Shown here: positions 27,444 to 34,791 of the stretch, piece after piece
How positions within the stretch are numbered: position 1 is the stretch's first letter
Layout: each line of letters begins with the position of its first letter
Source: Couchioplanes azureus
GTDB lineage: Bacteria; Actinomycetota; Actinomycetes; Mycobacteriales; Micromonosporaceae
NCBI RefSeq assembly: GCF_014648355.1
Contig: NZ_BMQY01000002.1
Span: forward strand, 186,001 to 250,000
Direction of reading: 5' to 3'
DNA length: 64,000 bases
The notes under the pieces: model-generated
Seen by the model: only the letters and a program-made list of their open reading frames with translations
Told to the model about the DNA's origin: nothing
Database searches by the model: none
Position numbers and translations under genes: made by a program

Positions 27444-28298
27444 ATGGGCGTGCGCTATGAGATCTGTGTGGAAGGCTTCATCGGCCCGGTCCTGCGTTGT
27501 GCGTTCGCCGGAGTCCACTGCCGGACCGTGAGCCGGCAGTCGACGATCCACGCGCGCCTGTCCGCCGAGGGGCTCCGGCGGCTGCTGGCCGAGCTGGACC
27601 GCTGCGGCGTCGAACTGATCCACGTGCGGTGCCAGGACGACCCCGGCACAGGCCGGTCACCCTCGATGGATGAGGCGGCGCCACGGGTGGCACAGGACCA
27701 TCGGCTGCGGGGTGATTCTCGCCCTTCTGTCCGGTCGGGAAGGGAGTTGCAGCAGATGTCCATCGGTCCGGTCCAGATGATCGTCCTGGGTTTTTCCCAG
27801 CCGAACTTCCACGGTGAGGTCATCGCGGAGCTGGAGAAGCTCCGCAAGAGCGACACCGTGCGCGTCATCGACGCGCTCGCCGTCTACAAGGACGCCCGCG
27901 GCGACCTGGAGGTCGAGCACCTGAGCAACTTGTCCACCGAGGAGGCGGTGGAGCTGGGCAGCAAGATCGGCGCGCTGGTCGGGCTCGGCATCGAGGGCGA
28001 GGCCGGCATGGAGGCCGGGGCCGCGGCGGGCGCCGAGACCGCCGCGACGACCGGCCTGCACGCCTTCACCGACGCGGACGCGTGGGACATCATCGAGGAG
28101 ATCCCCAACGACAGCGCCGCGGCACTGCTCCTGATCGAGCACCACTGGGCCGTACCGCTGCGCGACGCCATCTTCCGGGCCGGCGGCTACCGGATCGGCG
28201 ACGGGTTCATCAGCCCCCTCGACCTCGTGGAGATCGGCCTGGCGACCGCGCAGGAGGCCAAGGAGCTGCACGACCTCGAGACCGCGGCGGCCCGCTGA
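27444..28298 (+). CDS. Long form: small regulatory-type domain fused in frame to DUF6325
   Basis: 284 residues from ATG 27444. Residues 1-67 ([15 protein letters not shown] ... [15 protein letters not shown]) resemble the free-standing 80-residue protein at 38363: a YxxxVxG strand, then hydrophobic LS..GL..LL..L pattern and a final strand. After a linker of about 37 residues comes the complete DUF6325 protein beginning at Met105, with no stop codon between. Box 5 gives this start a leaderless promoter, while box 6 and a ribosome site within the linker serve the shorter form. It may be a genuine fusion, or two genes whose separating stop was lost. Confidence 0.55.
   Translation: MGVRYEICVEGFIGPVLRCAFAGVHCRTVSRQSTIHARLSAEGLRRLLAELDRCGVELIHVRCQDDPGTGRSPSMDEAAPRVAQDHRLRGDSRPSVRSGRELQQMSIGPVQMIVLGFSQPNFHGEVIAELEKLRKSDTVRVIDALAVYKDARGDLEVEHLSNLSTEEAVELGSKIGALVGLGIEGEAGMEAGAAAGAETAATTGLHAFTDADAWDIIEEIPNDSAAALLLIEHHWAVPLRDAIFRAGGYRIGDGFISPLDLVEIGLATAQEAKELHDLETAAAR
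27657..27673 (+). promoter_or_regulatory. Inverted GGATGA box 6 (DUF6325 gene)
   Basis: TCACCC-TCGAT-GGATGA inside the linker of the long open frame. The -10-like GACCAT (27696-27701) is at the standard distance and predicts a transcript start near 27708, giving a 48-nt leader to ATG 27756. Confidence 0.7.
27756..28298 (+). CDS. DUF6325-family protein (short form)
   Basis: 180 residues from ATG 27756, with AGGGAG (27741-27746) 9 nt upstream. It begins [21 protein letters not shown], like other DUF6325 proteins. It has a central Gly/Ala-rich stretch ([19 protein letters not shown]) where DUF1269-like relatives have a membrane hairpin, and a C-terminal [19 protein letters not shown] strand-helix. 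The function is unknown. It is followed after 35 bp by the Arg-rich 24-residue gene, likely in the same transcript, which ends at the 28420-28460 terminator. Confidence 0.75.
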   Translation: MSIGPVQMIVLGFSQPNFHGEVIAELEKLRKSDTVRVIDALAVYKDARGDLEVEHLSNLSTEEAVELGSKIGALVGLGIEGEAGMEAGAAAGAETAATTGLHAFTDADAWDIIEEIPNDSAAALLLIEHHWAVPLRDAIFRAGGYRIGDGFISPLDLVEIGLATAQEAKELHDLETAAAR

Positions 28299-28333
28299 CG
28301 GCCGCCGCCGACGAAGAAGGAGGAGGTACGGAC

Positions 28334-28408
28334 GTGTTCGGATCCCGCCGGGTGGCCCGGCGCACGGCCCGCCGCACGGCGCGGCGCGTGTCCCGCCGTC
28401 GCCGCTGA
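28334..28408 (+). CDS. 24-residue arginine-rich microprotein
   Basis: GTG at 28334 preceded by GGAGGAGG (about 28318-28326). Half of the 24 residues are Arg, in a triplet-like repeat (VARRTARRTARRVSRRRR). It sits between the DUF6325 gene and a strong terminator, so it is probably the last gene of that transcript. No family is known to me; a nucleic-acid, polyphosphate or membrane-surface binder is conceivable from charge alone. Confidence 0.55.
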   Translation: MFGSRRVARRTARRTARRVSRRRR

Positions 28409-28419
28409 CAGCGCATCAC

Positions 28420-28460
28420 CACGGATGCAGCCGGACCGGGTCCGGCTGCATCCGTGTTTT
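28420..28460 (+). terminator. Rho-independent terminator
   Basis: A near-perfect stem of about 17 bp (CACGGATGCAGCCGGAC and its complement) with a tiny loop, followed by TTTT. It is the clearest terminator of the window and ends the DUF6325-microprotein unit. Confidence 0.9.
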
Positions 28461-28476
28461 CATCCCTTCCGGGTGG
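28460..28476 (+). promoter_or_regulatory. Inverted GGATGA box 7 (28511 unit)
   Basis: TCATCC-CTTCC-GGGTGG, starting on the last T of the terminator. Centre 43 bp upstream of ATG 28511; -10-like CATCGT (28499-28504) is 6 nt before it, so leaderless. Confidence 0.7.
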
Positions 28477-28510
28477 CGCGGCCCGGGCCGCGAGGCCGCA
28501 TCGTCGGGGC

Positions 28511-29020
28511 ATGACCACCACGGACCCGGTTGCGCAACGAAGGATCTCCCTGTGGGGCGACGCGGCGGTGGGCGCGGCGTTCGAGGCGGAGGCGGCCGCG
28601 GCCCGCCTGGTCCGCGACCTCCGCCGGGTCGCCGAGGAGCGGCGGCGGCACCTGCGCGAGTGGGCCGAGCGCGGTGCGGCCGAGCGGGAACGGTACCGGC
28701 GGCGGACCGCGCAGGCGGCCGAAGCGGCGGTCGCGGCCGTCGCCACCTCCCCACTGGTCGACCGCATCGTGGACAACCAGCTCCGGCGCGTGCTGCGCCC
28801 GGTCGTGCACGCGGTGCTCGACGACGTCCTGCTGCTGCTGGAGAAGGAGCCCGACCGGATTCGCACGCTCATCCGCGGCCAGCGCGAGAGCATGGTCGAC
28901 GAGCTGGTCGGCCGGTTGCGGGCCGGCGCGGAGGCCGGCGACACCGCGGTGGACCGGCTGACCTCCCGCATGCTCCACCACGGGTCCGGACCGCAGCCGG
29001 CACCGCCGGGCGACCTGTGA
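28511..29020 (+). CDS. Uncharacterised helical protein
   Basis: 169 residues, soluble and almost wholly helical, Arg/Glu/Ala-rich (AAARLVRDLRRVAEERRRHL and AERGAAERERYRRRT suggest a coiled coil). It has a conserved-looking middle, SPLVDRIVDNQLRRVLRPVV and LLLLEKEPDRIRTLI. I do not recognise the family. The start has no ribosome site but has the leaderless promoter geometry. Its stop overlaps the start of the RDD gene (GTGA), so the two proteins are probably made together. Confidence 0.75.
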   Translation: MTTTDPVAQRRISLWGDAAVGAAFEAEAAAARLVRDLRRVAEERRRHLREWAERGAAERERYRRRTAQAAEAAVAAVATSPLVDRIVDNQLRRVLRPVVHAVLDDVLLLLEKEPDRIRTLIRGQRESMVDELVGRLRAGAEAGDTAVDRLTSRMLHHGSGPQPAPPGDL

Positions 29021-29439
29021 GAGTGCCGCGCGAGTACGCCGGGCCGGTCAGCCGGACGATCGCGTACGTGCTGGACGCCGTCATCGTCGCCGTCCTCTTC
29101 ACCGGCGCCACCGCCGTGGCCGGCGTGATCGCGGCGGTCGTCGGCGTCCAGGAGATCTCCCGGGCCGTCGCCTCCGGATACCTGCTGGTGCTGCCCGCCC
29201 TGCTGGCGGCCTATCACGCGCTGTTCTGGGCGCTGGCCGGCCGGACCCCCGCCATGGCGCTGCTCGGCCTGCGGGTCGTCGCCGTCCGTTCGCCTCGCCT
29301 GTCCTGGCCGTCGGCCATCGTCCGGGCGGTGGTGCTGGCGTACTTTCCGGTCGGCGCGGTGTGGGCCCTGGTGGACCGCCGCCGGCAGGCGGTCCACGAC
29401 AAGCTGGCCCGGACCGCGATGATCCGGGTCGGGCACTGA
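29017..29439 (+). CDS. RDD-family membrane protein
   Basis: 140 residues. It has AGPVSRTIAYVLDAVIVAVLF at the N-terminus (the R..D signature of the family), HALFWALAGRTPAMALLGLRVV in the middle and VDRRRQAVHDKLARTAMI at the end, all as in RDD proteins. Function is generally unknown; some relatives are Na+/H+ exchange-related. GTG start overlaps the preceding stop. It ends convergently with the metallophosphatase. Confidence 0.88.
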   Translation: MRVPREYAGPVSRTIAYVLDAVIVAVLFTGATAVAGVIAAVVGVQEISRAVASGYLLVLPALLAAYHALFWALAGRTPAMALLGLRVVAVRSPRLSWPSAIVRAVVLAYFPVGAVWALVDRRRQAVHDKLARTAMIRVGH

Positions 29440-29440
29440 C

Positions 29441-30229
29441 TCACCGCCGGCGCGGCCACCGTCGGGTGGCACCGGGACACCAGCCGGAGGCCGTCTCCAG
29501 ACGTTCCTCGACGGCGATCCCCTGCCCGTCCACCCGGATCACGGTCCACGACCGGCCGACTCCCCGGGTACGCCGGCTGACCGCGGTGCCCGCCACGACC
29601 TCGACCAGCCGGTGCCGGGTGCCCGGCACGCGGACGAGGCCCGCCGCCGGCACGTGGGTGTGCCCGGCCAGCAGCAGGTCCACCCGGGCGGCCGCGAGGG
29701 CCCGGAACAGGCGCCCGCGACCGGCTACCCGGGCCAGGCCGGTCGCCCGGGGCGGATGGTGCAGCGCCAACAGCCGGACCGACCCGGAGGGCGCGGCGCC
29801 GAGGACGGTCGCGACGGCGTCGCCCTGACGCCGCGACACCCGGCCGCTCTTCCAGCGCCAGGCCGGCGCGGAGTGCAGCCCGAGCGCGGTCAGGCCGGGC
29901 AGCCGCACCACCGGGTCGAGGCCCGGCTGCACCAGACGCCGGTAGCGCCGGTACGGCGCCACCAGCCGCGCGACGCTGACCAGGGGCACGTCGTGGTTGC
30001 CGGGGACCACGAGCAGGGGCCCGGGAAGCCGGTCGAGCAGCTCGCGCGCCTGGCGGAACTGGCGGACCCGGGCGCGCATGGTGCAGTCGCCGGTGACCAC
30101 GGTGAGCGCCGGGCGCACGGCCGCGACGTCGGCGACCACCGACTCCACGGCCTGCGGATCGTGGGCGCCCAGATGCAGGTCCGACAGGTGCGCGACGACG
30201 AGCACGCCGGCGGCGCCCGGTGCGGTCAC
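29441..30229 (-). CDS. Calcineurin-like metallophosphatase
   Basis: 262 residues. Metal-site motifs in order: SDLHLG, GDCTMRARVRQF, GNHD, LALHHPP and GHTHVP. The second motif usually reads GDxxxxG; the Asp is kept. It is a likely phosphodiesterase or phosphatase, cytoplasmic. GTG start at 30229 overlaps the stop of the diacylglycerol-kinase-like gene (GTGA), so a lipid-phosphate substrate is conceivable but not shown. Confidence 0.88.
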   Translation of the reverse strand: MTAPGAAGVLVVAHLSDLHLGAHDPQAVESVVADVAAVRPALTVVTGDCTMRARVRQFRQARELLDRLPGPLLVVPGNHDVPLVSVARLVAPYRRYRRLVQPGLDPVVRLPGLTALGLHSAPAWRWKSGRVSRRQGDAVATVLGAAPSGSVRLLALHHPPRATGLARVAGRGRLFRALAAARVDLLLAGHTHVPAAGLVRVPGTRHRLVEVVAGTAVSRRTRGVGRSWTVIRVDGQGIAVEERLETASGWCPGATRRWPRRR

Positions 30230-31566
30230 GCCCGGCCGCCGGACAGGGCCAGCCGGCGCAGCCGGGTCCAGTCCAGCTCGGGCCGGGGCACGCCGGTGCC
30301 GGGGCGCCGCCGCGGCACCCGGACCCGCAGCGCGCCCGGCCGGATCGCGCACCGCACCGGCGTGGGCATGGTCAGGGCCTCGCCGTCGACGCCCACGGGC
30401 ACCGACGGCGCATCGGCGTCGATCACCGCCTCGTCGGCGGTGACCACGGTCAGCGCCCCCGACCGCCGCCGCCCGCGGACCAGCCCGGCCGCGTCGAACG
30501 CGTGGTGCACCGTGACGGCGAGAACCCCGAGCACGCCGGTGTCGAGCCGGGGCCGGTGCCCGAGGCCCGCGATGTCGCCGGTGGCGTACGGGTTGTTGCT
30601 GATGAGCACGGCCTGCGGGCCGGCCACCACCGTGTCGCCCGCGGACAGCCGCAGCCCGGGGCCGCGCTGGCCGGTCAGCAGGCCGGGCAGCAGGTCGAGG
30701 GTGGTCCGGGTCTTGTCGTCGCGGTAGGCCGGGCTCTGCACGACGGCCGCGTACGCGCCGAACGACGCGTTGTTGACGAACGTCCGTGATCCCACCAGGC
30801 CGAGGTCCACGCGCAGCTCCACCCCGTCGGTGAGAGCCTCGAGGCAGGTGGCCGGATCCTCCCGGTCGAGTCCCAGGTCGAGGGCGAAGTGGTTGCGGGT
30901 ACCCGCCGAGACGACCATGAAGGGCAGCCCGTGCTCCGCGGCGATCCCGGCCACCAGGGCCTGCGTGCCGTCGCCGCCGGCGACACCCAGCAGGTCGGCT
31001 CCCTGGCGGACGGCCTGCCGGGCCAGCCCGGCCACGTCCGTGCCGGCGCCGTCCAGCAGGGCGACCTCGGCGCCGAGCGCCCGGGCCTTGCGCACCAGGT
31101 CGAAGCGGCCGACCTTGCCGCCGCCGGAGCGTGGGTTCATGATCAGGTACGGGCGGCGCGGCGGTGGCGTGTCGTACTCGCGGGGCCCGGCCGCGGATGC
31201 CGCCAGGGCCTGCCGCCCCGCGGCCAGGGCGGCCGACCAGAGCAGCGCGAACACCACGACGACCCAGACGAGCCGGGCGCGGGCGTACAGCACCGCGACG
31301 GTCAGCGGCGCGAGGACCATGACCGCGGCGGCCAGCCAGCGCAGCACTCCGCGGTGGGTCAGGAACCACCACACCCCGGCGAGCGCGGCCGCCATGCCCG
31401 CCACCGCGACGACGAGCAGGGCGACACCGCCGCGCAGGCCCGCGACGGCGAGCACGAGGACCGTCGCGGCGGCCACGGCGAGGAAGGCGAAGCGCGCCAG
31501 CCACCGCTGCGCGGGCCGCGTCGAGGCGGGCAGCACCGACACGCCGCCGGTTCCGGGGTCGATCAT
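30226..31566 (-). CDS. Diacylglycerol kinase-family protein with N-terminal membrane domain
   Basis: 446 residues. Residues 1-125 hold four hydrophobic helices. The catalytic domain follows: IMNPRSGGGKVGRFD, LGVAGGDGTQALVAG (the GGDGT nucleotide motif), VSAGTRNHFALDLGL, and a C-terminal DGEAL motif. Substrate may be diacylglycerol or a related lipid. Start 31566 agrees with a leaderless promoter (GACGAT 6 nt upstream; box centre at 44 bp). It is the first gene of a two-gene operon with the metallophosphatase. Confidence 0.88.
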   Translation of the reverse strand: MIDPGTGGVSVLPASTRPAQRWLARFAFLAVAAATVLVLAVAGLRGGVALLVVAVAGMAAALAGVWWFLTHRGVLRWLAAAVMVLAPLTVAVLYARARLVWVVVVFALLWSAALAAGRQALAASAAGPREYDTPPPRRPYLIMNPRSGGGKVGRFDLVRKARALGAEVALLDGAGTDVAGLARQAVRQGADLLGVAGGDGTQALVAGIAAEHGLPFMVVSAGTRNHFALDLGLDREDPATCLEALTDGVELRVDLGLVGSRTFVNNASFGAYAAVVQSPAYRDDKTRTTLDLLPGLLTGQRGPGLRLSAGDTVVAGPQAVLISNNPYATGDIAGLGHRPRLDTGVLGVLAVTVHHAFDAAGLVRGRRRSGALTVVTADEAVIDADAPSVPVGVDGEALTMPTPVRCAIRPGALRVRVPRRRPGTGVPRPELDWTRLRRLALSGGRA

Positions 31567-31601
31567 GACGCCATCGTCGCGCCCGGGACCGAGCTCCCGC
31601 C

Positions 31602-31618
31602 TCATCTCCGCAGGGTGA
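31602..31618 (-). promoter_or_regulatory. Inverted GGATGA box 8 (lipid kinase operon)
   Basis: Plus strand TCATCT-CCGCA-GGGTGA. Centre 44 bp upstream of the 31566 start; -10-like GACGAT (31573-31578, minus strand) 6 nt before the ATG. Confidence 0.68.
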
Positions 31619-31638
31619 GCCGGCGGTGGACACCACTG

Positions 31639-31655
31639 CCATCCAGCCGGGATGA
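31639..31655 (+). promoter_or_regulatory. Inverted GGATGA box 9 (M48 protease gene)
   Basis: CCATCC-AGCCG-GGATGA. -10-like GACGCT (31678-31683) at the standard distance predicts a start near 31690, with a 31-nt leader containing the GAGGAG ribosome site of the 31721 gene. Confidence 0.72.
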
Positions 31656-31720
31656 GGCGGCGGTCGCGCGTGCGGCGGACGCTGTGCCCGACCATCGGTC
31701 CCCGGGAAGAGGAGCACACT

Positions 31721-32587
31721 GTGTCGACGTCGACGCGCCAGCACACCACCGCCCACAGCCCGTTGCGACACCCGGCCGAGCTGCCGTTCTACACCTTCAT
31801 GGCGATCCTCAACGTGCTCATCGTCGTCGCCATCGTGCAGGCCGCCGTGATGCTGCCGTACCTTCCGGAACGTCTCGCGGAGTCCGGATGGGCGACGGCG
31901 GTGCGGTCCGCGCTCCTCGCCCTGTTGCTCCTCGTCCCCGCGCTCATCGTGATCCGCGAGACGCAGCGGGCGTCCGTGCGCGGCACCGCCGTGGAGCTCT
32001 CACCGCGCCAGTACGGCGACCTGTACCGCACGGCGGACGACTTCGCGCACCGGCTCGGGCTGCGCCGCCGCCCGCAGATCTACCTCAGCAACGGCAACGG
32101 CACCCTGAACGCCTTCGCCGCCCAGGCGACCGGCCACGACTACGTCGTGCTGTCCAACGAGCTGTTCGTGAACCTGTACCACCACAACCAGGACGGTCTG
32201 CGGTTCATTCTGGGACACGAGCTCGGGCACATCCGGTTGCACCACGTGTCGTTGTGGTACCAGCTGTCCGTGGCGTACTCCGAACGGATCCCGCTGCTCG
32301 GGCCGGCACTGTCCCGGCTGCGGGAGTACTCCTGCGACCGGCACGGCGCCCACCTGTCGCCCCAGGGCATGACCGGCCTGGTGCTGCTCGCCTCGGGCCG
32401 GCACACCGAGAACGTCGTGGACGTGGACGAACTGGTCCGCCAGGGCCGGGCGCTGCGCGGATTCTGGGTCGGGCTCTCCCAGCTCCCGCGCTCACACCCG
32501 TTCACCGTACGCCGGCTGGAGCGCCTCTACCGCCTCGGCCTGTTCCACGGCCGGCTCCACAAGACCACGGCGGACACCGCCTCCTGA
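31721..32587 (+). CDS. HtpX-like M48 membrane metalloprotease
   Basis: 288 residues from GTG 31721 (GAGGAG 6 nt upstream). Two N-terminal helices (FYTFMAILNVLIVVAIVQAAV and SALLALLLLVPALIVI) precede the protease domain with the zinc motif HELGH and the third ligand region REYSCDRHGA. HtpX-type proteases act in membrane protein quality control. M48 members here are short, without the C-terminal helices of E. coli HtpX. Confidence 0.87.
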   Translation: MSTSTRQHTTAHSPLRHPAELPFYTFMAILNVLIVVAIVQAAVMLPYLPERLAESGWATAVRSALLALLLLVPALIVIRETQRASVRGTAVELSPRQYGDLYRTADDFAHRLGLRRRPQIYLSNGNGTLNAFAAQATGHDYVVLSNELFVNLYHHNQDGLRFILGHELGHIRLHHVSLWYQLSVAYSERIPLLGPALSRLREYSCDRHGAHLSPQGMTGLVLLASGRHTENVVDVDELVRQGRALRGFWVGLSQLPRSHPFTVRRLERLYRLGLFHGRLHKTTADTAS

Positions 32588-32612
32588 ACGCCGCTCAGGA
32601 CGCCTTTGGTGC

Positions 32613-32645
32613 GCGGGTGCCCGGCCGTCCACCGGGGGCACCCGC
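32613..32645. terminator. Hairpin between convergent genes
   Basis: GCGGGTGCCC at 32613-32622 pairs perfectly with 32636-32645 across a 13-nt loop. It lies between two convergent genes and could serve both. No T-run is seen. Confidence 0.5.
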
Positions 32646-32697
32646 CACTGCGCAACCGATGGAACGACACCAGTCCGCTCGATCGGGCTCCTCGGCT

Positions 32698-33030
32698 CTA
32701 GAGCGTGCCGGTTTCCCCGCCTCTGCCGAAGGCTCCGCCACCCGACCCGGTGCCGGTCAGGAACTCCGCGCCGCGCCCGACCCCGCCGCCACCGACGCCC
32801 GTGCCGGAGAGGGCGTCCGTCCCGCGTGGGTGCCCACCGCCACCCGAGCCGATTCCCGGGATGGCTGCCGTGGTCAGCCCGTTGAAGCCCCCGATCGAGC
32901 CGCCTGCGAGGTCGGCGCTGTCCGATGCGGGAGTCCCGGTGCTGCCGCCGATCGCGCCACCGGCGACGAGAGCGCCGATCGCCGTACCGGCAACCGCCGT
33001 AGCGAACAGCATCATTCTTCTCGACTGCAT
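32698..33030 (-). CDS. Small secreted glycine-rich protein
   Basis: 110 residues. An N-terminal signal peptide (MQSRRMMLFATAVAGTAIGALVAG) is followed by a low-complexity Gly/Ser/Thr region with GIGSGGGG-, GVGGGGVG- and GTGSGGGAFG-type repeats. AGGGGGA upstream supports ATG 33030. Function and export route beyond Sec are unknown. Confidence 0.6.
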   Translation of the reverse strand: MQSRRMMLFATAVAGTAIGALVAGGAIGGSTGTPASDSADLAGGSIGGFNGLTTAAIPGIGSGGGGHPRGTDALSGTGVGGGGVGRGAEFLTGTGSGGGAFGRGGETGTL

Positions 33031-33178
33031 GGATCATCCCCCTGATTGCCGGGCCGCCTCGATGCGGCCCGCGCCCGAATATAGGGCGGCCGGTCACGGC
33101 GTACGCCGCGCGCCGATCGACAGTGATCATGATCTCCTGGCCGGCGGGCATCGCCCACGGTCGACGTCGATACCCGCG

Positions 33179-34612
33179 CTAGACGCCCTCGCGGGCGGAG
33201 ACCCGGCCGGAACGGACCGCGGCGACCAGGCACTGGTAGTCGCGCTCGTTGCGGTCCGCGTAGGCCTCGGCGAACTCCACCAGGGCCTGGTCGAAGGCGG
33301 CGTCGTCGCCGAGGTAGGCGGCCATGGCGATCCGGTCGCCGGTGCGGGCGTGGGCGCGGGCGAGGGTCCAGCCGCAGACGGCGCCGTACACCCGCAGCGC
33401 CTCGGGGTCCATCGTCGCGACGAGGGCCGAGCCCTTCCAGTCCCGCAGTTGCCGCACGGAGAAGTCGCGGGTGCGCCCGTCGATGCCCGCGAACGTCTGC
33501 CAGCCGAGGAAGATGTCGCCGGTGGCCTGCATCAGCCGCTGGCCGGACACGACCCGCTCCCCCTCGCTGCGCCAGGTGGCCGCGGGTCCGGCCGCCACGT
33601 ACGGCGCCAGGACCGAGGGCAGCGCCTCCTTCACCTGCAACAGCAGCGGGTCGTCCTCGTCACGGCCGCTGAGCAGCACGACCCAGCAACGGGTGCCGAC
33701 GCTGCCCACCCCGACGACCTTGCGAGCCATGTCCACGAAGCGGAACGAGCGGAACAGATGCCGTCTTTCCCCGGTCAGGGTGTCCGCGTAACCGGCCAGC
33801 AGGTCGCGCATCTGTGTCTCCAGCTCCGCCCGGCCGGTGTCCGGCAGCAGGTCCACCAGCGGCACGAGCAGCGGCGGGTCGGCGACGATGCGGCGCTGCC
33901 CGTCCACCAGCGCGGTCAGCTTGCGGAACGCCTGCATGCTGTCGCGCGTCCGCGCCTTCGCCTGGGCGGCGGCGATGCGCTTGCGACCGGCCTTGCTGAT
34001 CTGGTCGCGCAGCAGGGCGGTCACCTCCTCGAGATCGGCGCGGGCGTACCAGACGTCCAGCTCCCGCTGGGCGGCGAAGCGGTGCATCGCCTGCCGGTAC
34101 CGGCCCACGGACTCGCGCACGACCGCCGCGCGGACCTTGCGGCGCAGGCCGTTGTCGCGGGCCGCGACGACCAGGCTCGCCGCCAGGCGCTTGACGTCCC
34201 ACTCCCAGAAGCCGGGATGGGTCTCGTCGAAGTCGTTGACGTCGAACACCAGCCGGCGCTCCGCCGAGGCGAACAGCCCGAAGTTGCTCAGGTGCGCGTC
34301 GCCGCAGACCTGGCACATCAGTCCGGAGACGGGGGTCCGGGCCAGGTCCGCCGCCATGACGACGGCGGCGCCGCGGAAGAACGCGAACGGGGAGGTGAGC
34401 ATCCGGCCGTACCGGATCGGCACGAGCTCGTCCACCCGGGTCGCGTCCTGGGCCGTCAGCAGGCCGACCGGATCGGGCCGGTCGCGGTCGTCCGGCACGG
34501 CCGCGTGCGCCTCGACGGCCGTCCGCACGCGGGCCGCCCGTCCCGCCGCCTGCCTGACCTCCGGCGCCGGGTGGGCCGCCGCCGCTGTCGGGTGAGCCGT
34601 CCGCATTGCCAT
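33179..34612 (-). CDS. DUF2252-family protein
   Basis: 477 residues. Landmarks of the family: RYGRMLTSPFAFFRGAA, CQVCGDAHLSNFGLF, FDVNDFDETHPGFWEWDVKRLAAS, and VGVGSVGTRCWVVLL near the middle. The GDAHLSNFG and DFDE segments resemble the catalytic loop of kinase-like folds, so phosphotransfer is possible; the function is not known. Start 34612 follows GGAGG at 6-nt spacing. It is divergent from the MalT-type regulator; box 16 lies between, with a good -10 only on the regulator side. Confidence 0.85.
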   Translation of the reverse strand: MAMRTAHPTAAAAHPAPEVRQAAGRAARVRTAVEAHAAVPDDRDRPDPVGLLTAQDATRVDELVPIRYGRMLTSPFAFFRGAAVVMAADLARTPVSGLMCQVCGDAHLSNFGLFASAERRLVFDVNDFDETHPGFWEWDVKRLAASLVVAARDNGLRRKVRAAVVRESVGRYRQAMHRFAAQRELDVWYARADLEEVTALLRDQISKAGRKRIAAAQAKARTRDSMQAFRKLTALVDGQRRIVADPPLLVPLVDLLPDTGRAELETQMRDLLAGYADTLTGERRHLFRSFRFVDMARKVVGVGSVGTRCWVVLLSGRDEDDPLLLQVKEALPSVLAPYVAAGPAATWRSEGERVVSGQRLMQATGDIFLGWQTFAGIDGRTRDFSVRQLRDWKGSALVATMDPEALRVYGAVCGWTLARAHARTGDRIAMAAYLGDDAAFDQALVEFAEAYADRNERDYQCLVAAVRSGRVSAREGV

Positions 34613-34677
34613 CGCGCACCTCCGAAAAGGCGATCGGATACCGCTGAGCAGCAGACATCCCCGGGCCGCGCGGCGCA

Positions 34678-34694
34678 CCATCCGCCGGGGAGGA
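34678..34694 (+). promoter_or_regulatory. Inverted GGATGA box 10 (MalT-type regulator's own promoter)
   Basis: CCATCC-GCCGG-GGAGGA; the right arm is the G variant of the GGA(T/G)GA core. -10-like GACGAT (34718-34723) is 32 bp from the centre; predicted start near 34730, leader about 62 nt to GTG 34792. This suggests autoregulation. Confidence 0.62.
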
Positions 34695-34791
34695 GTACCT
34701 CGAAATTATCCGATTCGGACGATGTGGAGGGTCCGCGCGGCGACGAGGCTGGAGGCGAAGCTCCGTGTCTGCCGCACAGGAGGGAGGGCAC

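Noticed and set aside
34639..34694. A boxed promoter for the DUF2252 gene from the 34678 palindrome
   Set aside because: No (G/C/A)ANNNT hexamer at 31-32 bp on the minus strand.
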